6,538 nucleotides of DNA from Acidobacteriota bacterium. Its GTDB lineage: Bacteria > Acidobacteriota > Thermoanaerobaculia > Gp7-AA8. Of the stretch, positions 5,220 to 6,538 are shown one piece after another; position 1 is the stretch's first letter, and each line of letters opens with the position of its first letter. Below the pieces are notes generated by a model. The model was not told where the DNA came from, ran no database searches, and saw only the letters and a list, made by a program, of their open reading frames with translations. The DNA is taken from NCBI GenBank assembly GCA_003223695.1, contig QHVY01000109.1, forward strand, positions 4,068 through 10,605, read 5' to 3'. Position numbers and translations under genes: made by a program.

Positions 5220-6538
5220 ATGAGCACCCTCACCCGCCAGAGCGCGATTCCATACACCGGCCCCGCGCCGACGAATCGGAATCCATACGTGCCGGCAGAC
5301 GCACCGAAGATGGACGCGCGCGGCGCCGAGCTCGCCGAACGGCTGCGCGTCGAGCAGGAGCGCGGACAAGATCTGCCAACGTTCATCGTCGACAAAGAGC
5401 GCATCGTCGAGGTCCTGCGCGCGCTCAAAACCGAGCATCAATTCACGCTCCCGCTCGATTTGTGGGGCGTCGACTATCCGCGCCGCGAAAAGCGCTTCGA
5501 TGTCATGTATCAGCTGTACTCGCTCGCGAGCAACGAGCGCGTGCGATTGAAAGTTCGCCTCGCCGAAGATGAAACACTCGAATCAGTCACGCCGGTCTTC
5601 AAAGGCTATGACTGGTACGAGCGTGAAGTGTTCGACATGTACGGCGTGCGCTTCGACGGCCATCCGAATCTGCGGCGCATCCTGACGCACGAGGCGTTTC
5701 AGGGCCACCCTCTGCGCAAAGACTACGATCCCGCGCAACGCTGGCTGTGCACAGAAAAGGACGTCGCTCAGATCATTCCGAAGATCGATCCGCGCTTCGC
5801 AAACGTCGACACCGACTTCGAACGCATCACTCTCAATCTCGGCCCGTCACACCCGGCGACCCATGGCACCCTGCGCGTCGTGGTCACGCTCGATGGCGAG
5901 CGCATCATCGGCGCCGATCTGGAAATCGGATACCTGCACCGCTGCTTCGAGAAAAGCTGCGAGACGCACACGTATCAGCAGGCGATTCCGTTCACCGATC
6001 GCCTGAATTACATGTCGGCGATCATCAACAACGTCGGCTACTGTATGGCGGTCGAGAAGCTCCTCGGTCTCGAGGCGCCGCCGAGGGCGCAGTATGTGCG
6101 GCTGGTTCTGTCGGAATTCATGCGCATCGCCGATCACCTCGTCTGCATCGGCACGAATCTCGTCGATATGGGCGCGCTGACGAACTTCTGGTATCTGTTC
6201 CAGCCTCGTGAGGAGATCTACGGCCTGATCGAGGCGTGCTGCGGCGCGCGTCTGCTGCCAAGCTACACGCGCATTGGTGGCCTTGCCGTGGACGTTCCGC
6301 CGAACTTTCTCGAGAACGCACAGCGGCTGGTCAACATGTTGCCGAAGTACCTCAACGACGTGGAGAATCTCGTCAGCCGTAACAAAATTTTTCTCGATCG
6401 TGTCGTCGGCGTTGCTCCAATATCACCCGAAGATGCGATCGACTTCGGATTTACCGGTCCGTGCCTTCGCGCGTGTGGCATTCCCTTCGACGTCCGTAAG
6501 ACCAACCCGTACCTCGGATACGAAACATACGATTGGGA
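5220..6538 (+). CDS. nuoCD: NADH-quinone oxidoreductase subunits C and D, fused (partial, 3' end missing)
   Basis: One uninterrupted frame of 439 codons runs off the right edge. The NuoC part spans about residues 52-180, with the signature YEREVFDMYG at 133-142 and GHPLRKDY at 162-169. The NuoD part starts near 200 with ITLNLGPSHPATHG (S210-G216), then YLHRCFEKSCE (238-248), TDRLNY ending at Y264, PPRAQYVRLVLSEFMRIADH, and RIGGLAVDVPP. The last visible residues are NPYLGYETYDW. In known complex I the HPxTHG loop and the TxRxxY tyrosine line the quinone site next to N2 of NuoB. About 150-160 residues should be missing by comparison with E. coli NuoCD. Residues 1-50 are an unconserved extension, so the ATG at 5310 (M31) is an alternative start. 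No Shine-Dalgarno sequence is seen; the preceding bases are the end of the inverted repeat. Confidence 0.95.
   Translation, partial: MSTLTRQSAIPYTGPAPTNRNPYVPADAPKMDARGAELAERLRVEQERGQDLPTFIVDKERIVEVLRALKTEHQFTLPLDLWGVDYPRREKRFDVMYQLYSLASNERVRLKVRLAEDETLESVTPVFKGYDWYEREVFDMYGVRFDGHPNLRRILTHEAFQGHPLRKDYDPAQRWLCTEKDVAQIIPKIDPRFANVDTDFERITLNLGPSHPATHGTLRVVVTLDGERIIGADLEIGYLHRCFEKSCETHTYQQAIPFTDRLNYMSAIINNVGYCMAVEKLLGLEAPPRAQYVRLVLSEFMRIADHLVCIGTNLVDMGALTNFWYLFQPREEIYGLIEACCGARLLPSYTRIGGLAVDVPPNFLENAQRLVNMLPKYLNDVENLVSRNKIFLDRVVGVAPISPEDAIDFGFTGPCLRACGIPFDVRKTNPYLGYETYDW

Noticed and set aside
5747..6211. Plus-strand open frame of 154 codons inside nuoCD
   Set aside because: It is an out-of-frame reading of the fused NuoCD gene, whose frame is open from 5220 to the window end and carries all the signatures.

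Overview
The window looks like part of a GC-rich Gram-negative bacterial chromosome. The gene families and the intergenic heptamer repeats remind me of Acidobacteriota or a related soil or thermophile phylum. That assignment is inference from gene style and was not computed. Six protein genes are complete and one is cut by the right edge. I see no rRNA, tRNA, CRISPR or insertion sequence.

Left part (1-4119): a radical SAM/SPASM enzyme on the minus strand (38-1090) is divergent from a tightly packed plus-strand set. That set is a SAM methyltransferase with a glycosyltransferase-like N-terminal half (1242-2414), a GT4 glycosyltransferase (2414-3424, 1-base overlap) and an exported alpha/beta hydrolase (3421-4119, 4-base overlap). 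The overlaps indicate translational coupling. The content suggests synthesis or modification of a glycan or surface compound; the actual substrate cannot be read from the sequence.

Middle (4111-4552): a small YbjQ/UPF0145 protein on the minus strand overlaps the tail of the hydrolase gene by 9 bases. It is divergent from the respiratory genes. The 121-base gap holds a good sigma70-like promoter pointing at nuoB and a hairpin plus T-run just before the nuoB start.

Right part (4553-6538): nuoB and a fused nuoCD of respiratory complex I. nuoCD is an open frame from 5220 to the window end and is truncated there. No nuoA precedes nuoB.

The most unusual non-coding feature is a set of intergenic elements that all have a 7-base period: GCACTGG copies at 1-33, an AT-rich inverted element at 1144-1220, and a GTGCCGA/ACTCGGC inverted element at 5140-5214 between nuoB and nuoCD. 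The last can form a stem of about 19 bp that ends five bases before the nuoCD start codon. Apart from the hydrolase gene, the starts lack a clear Shine-Dalgarno sequence, and the radical SAM gene has a promoter placed for a leaderless transcript.
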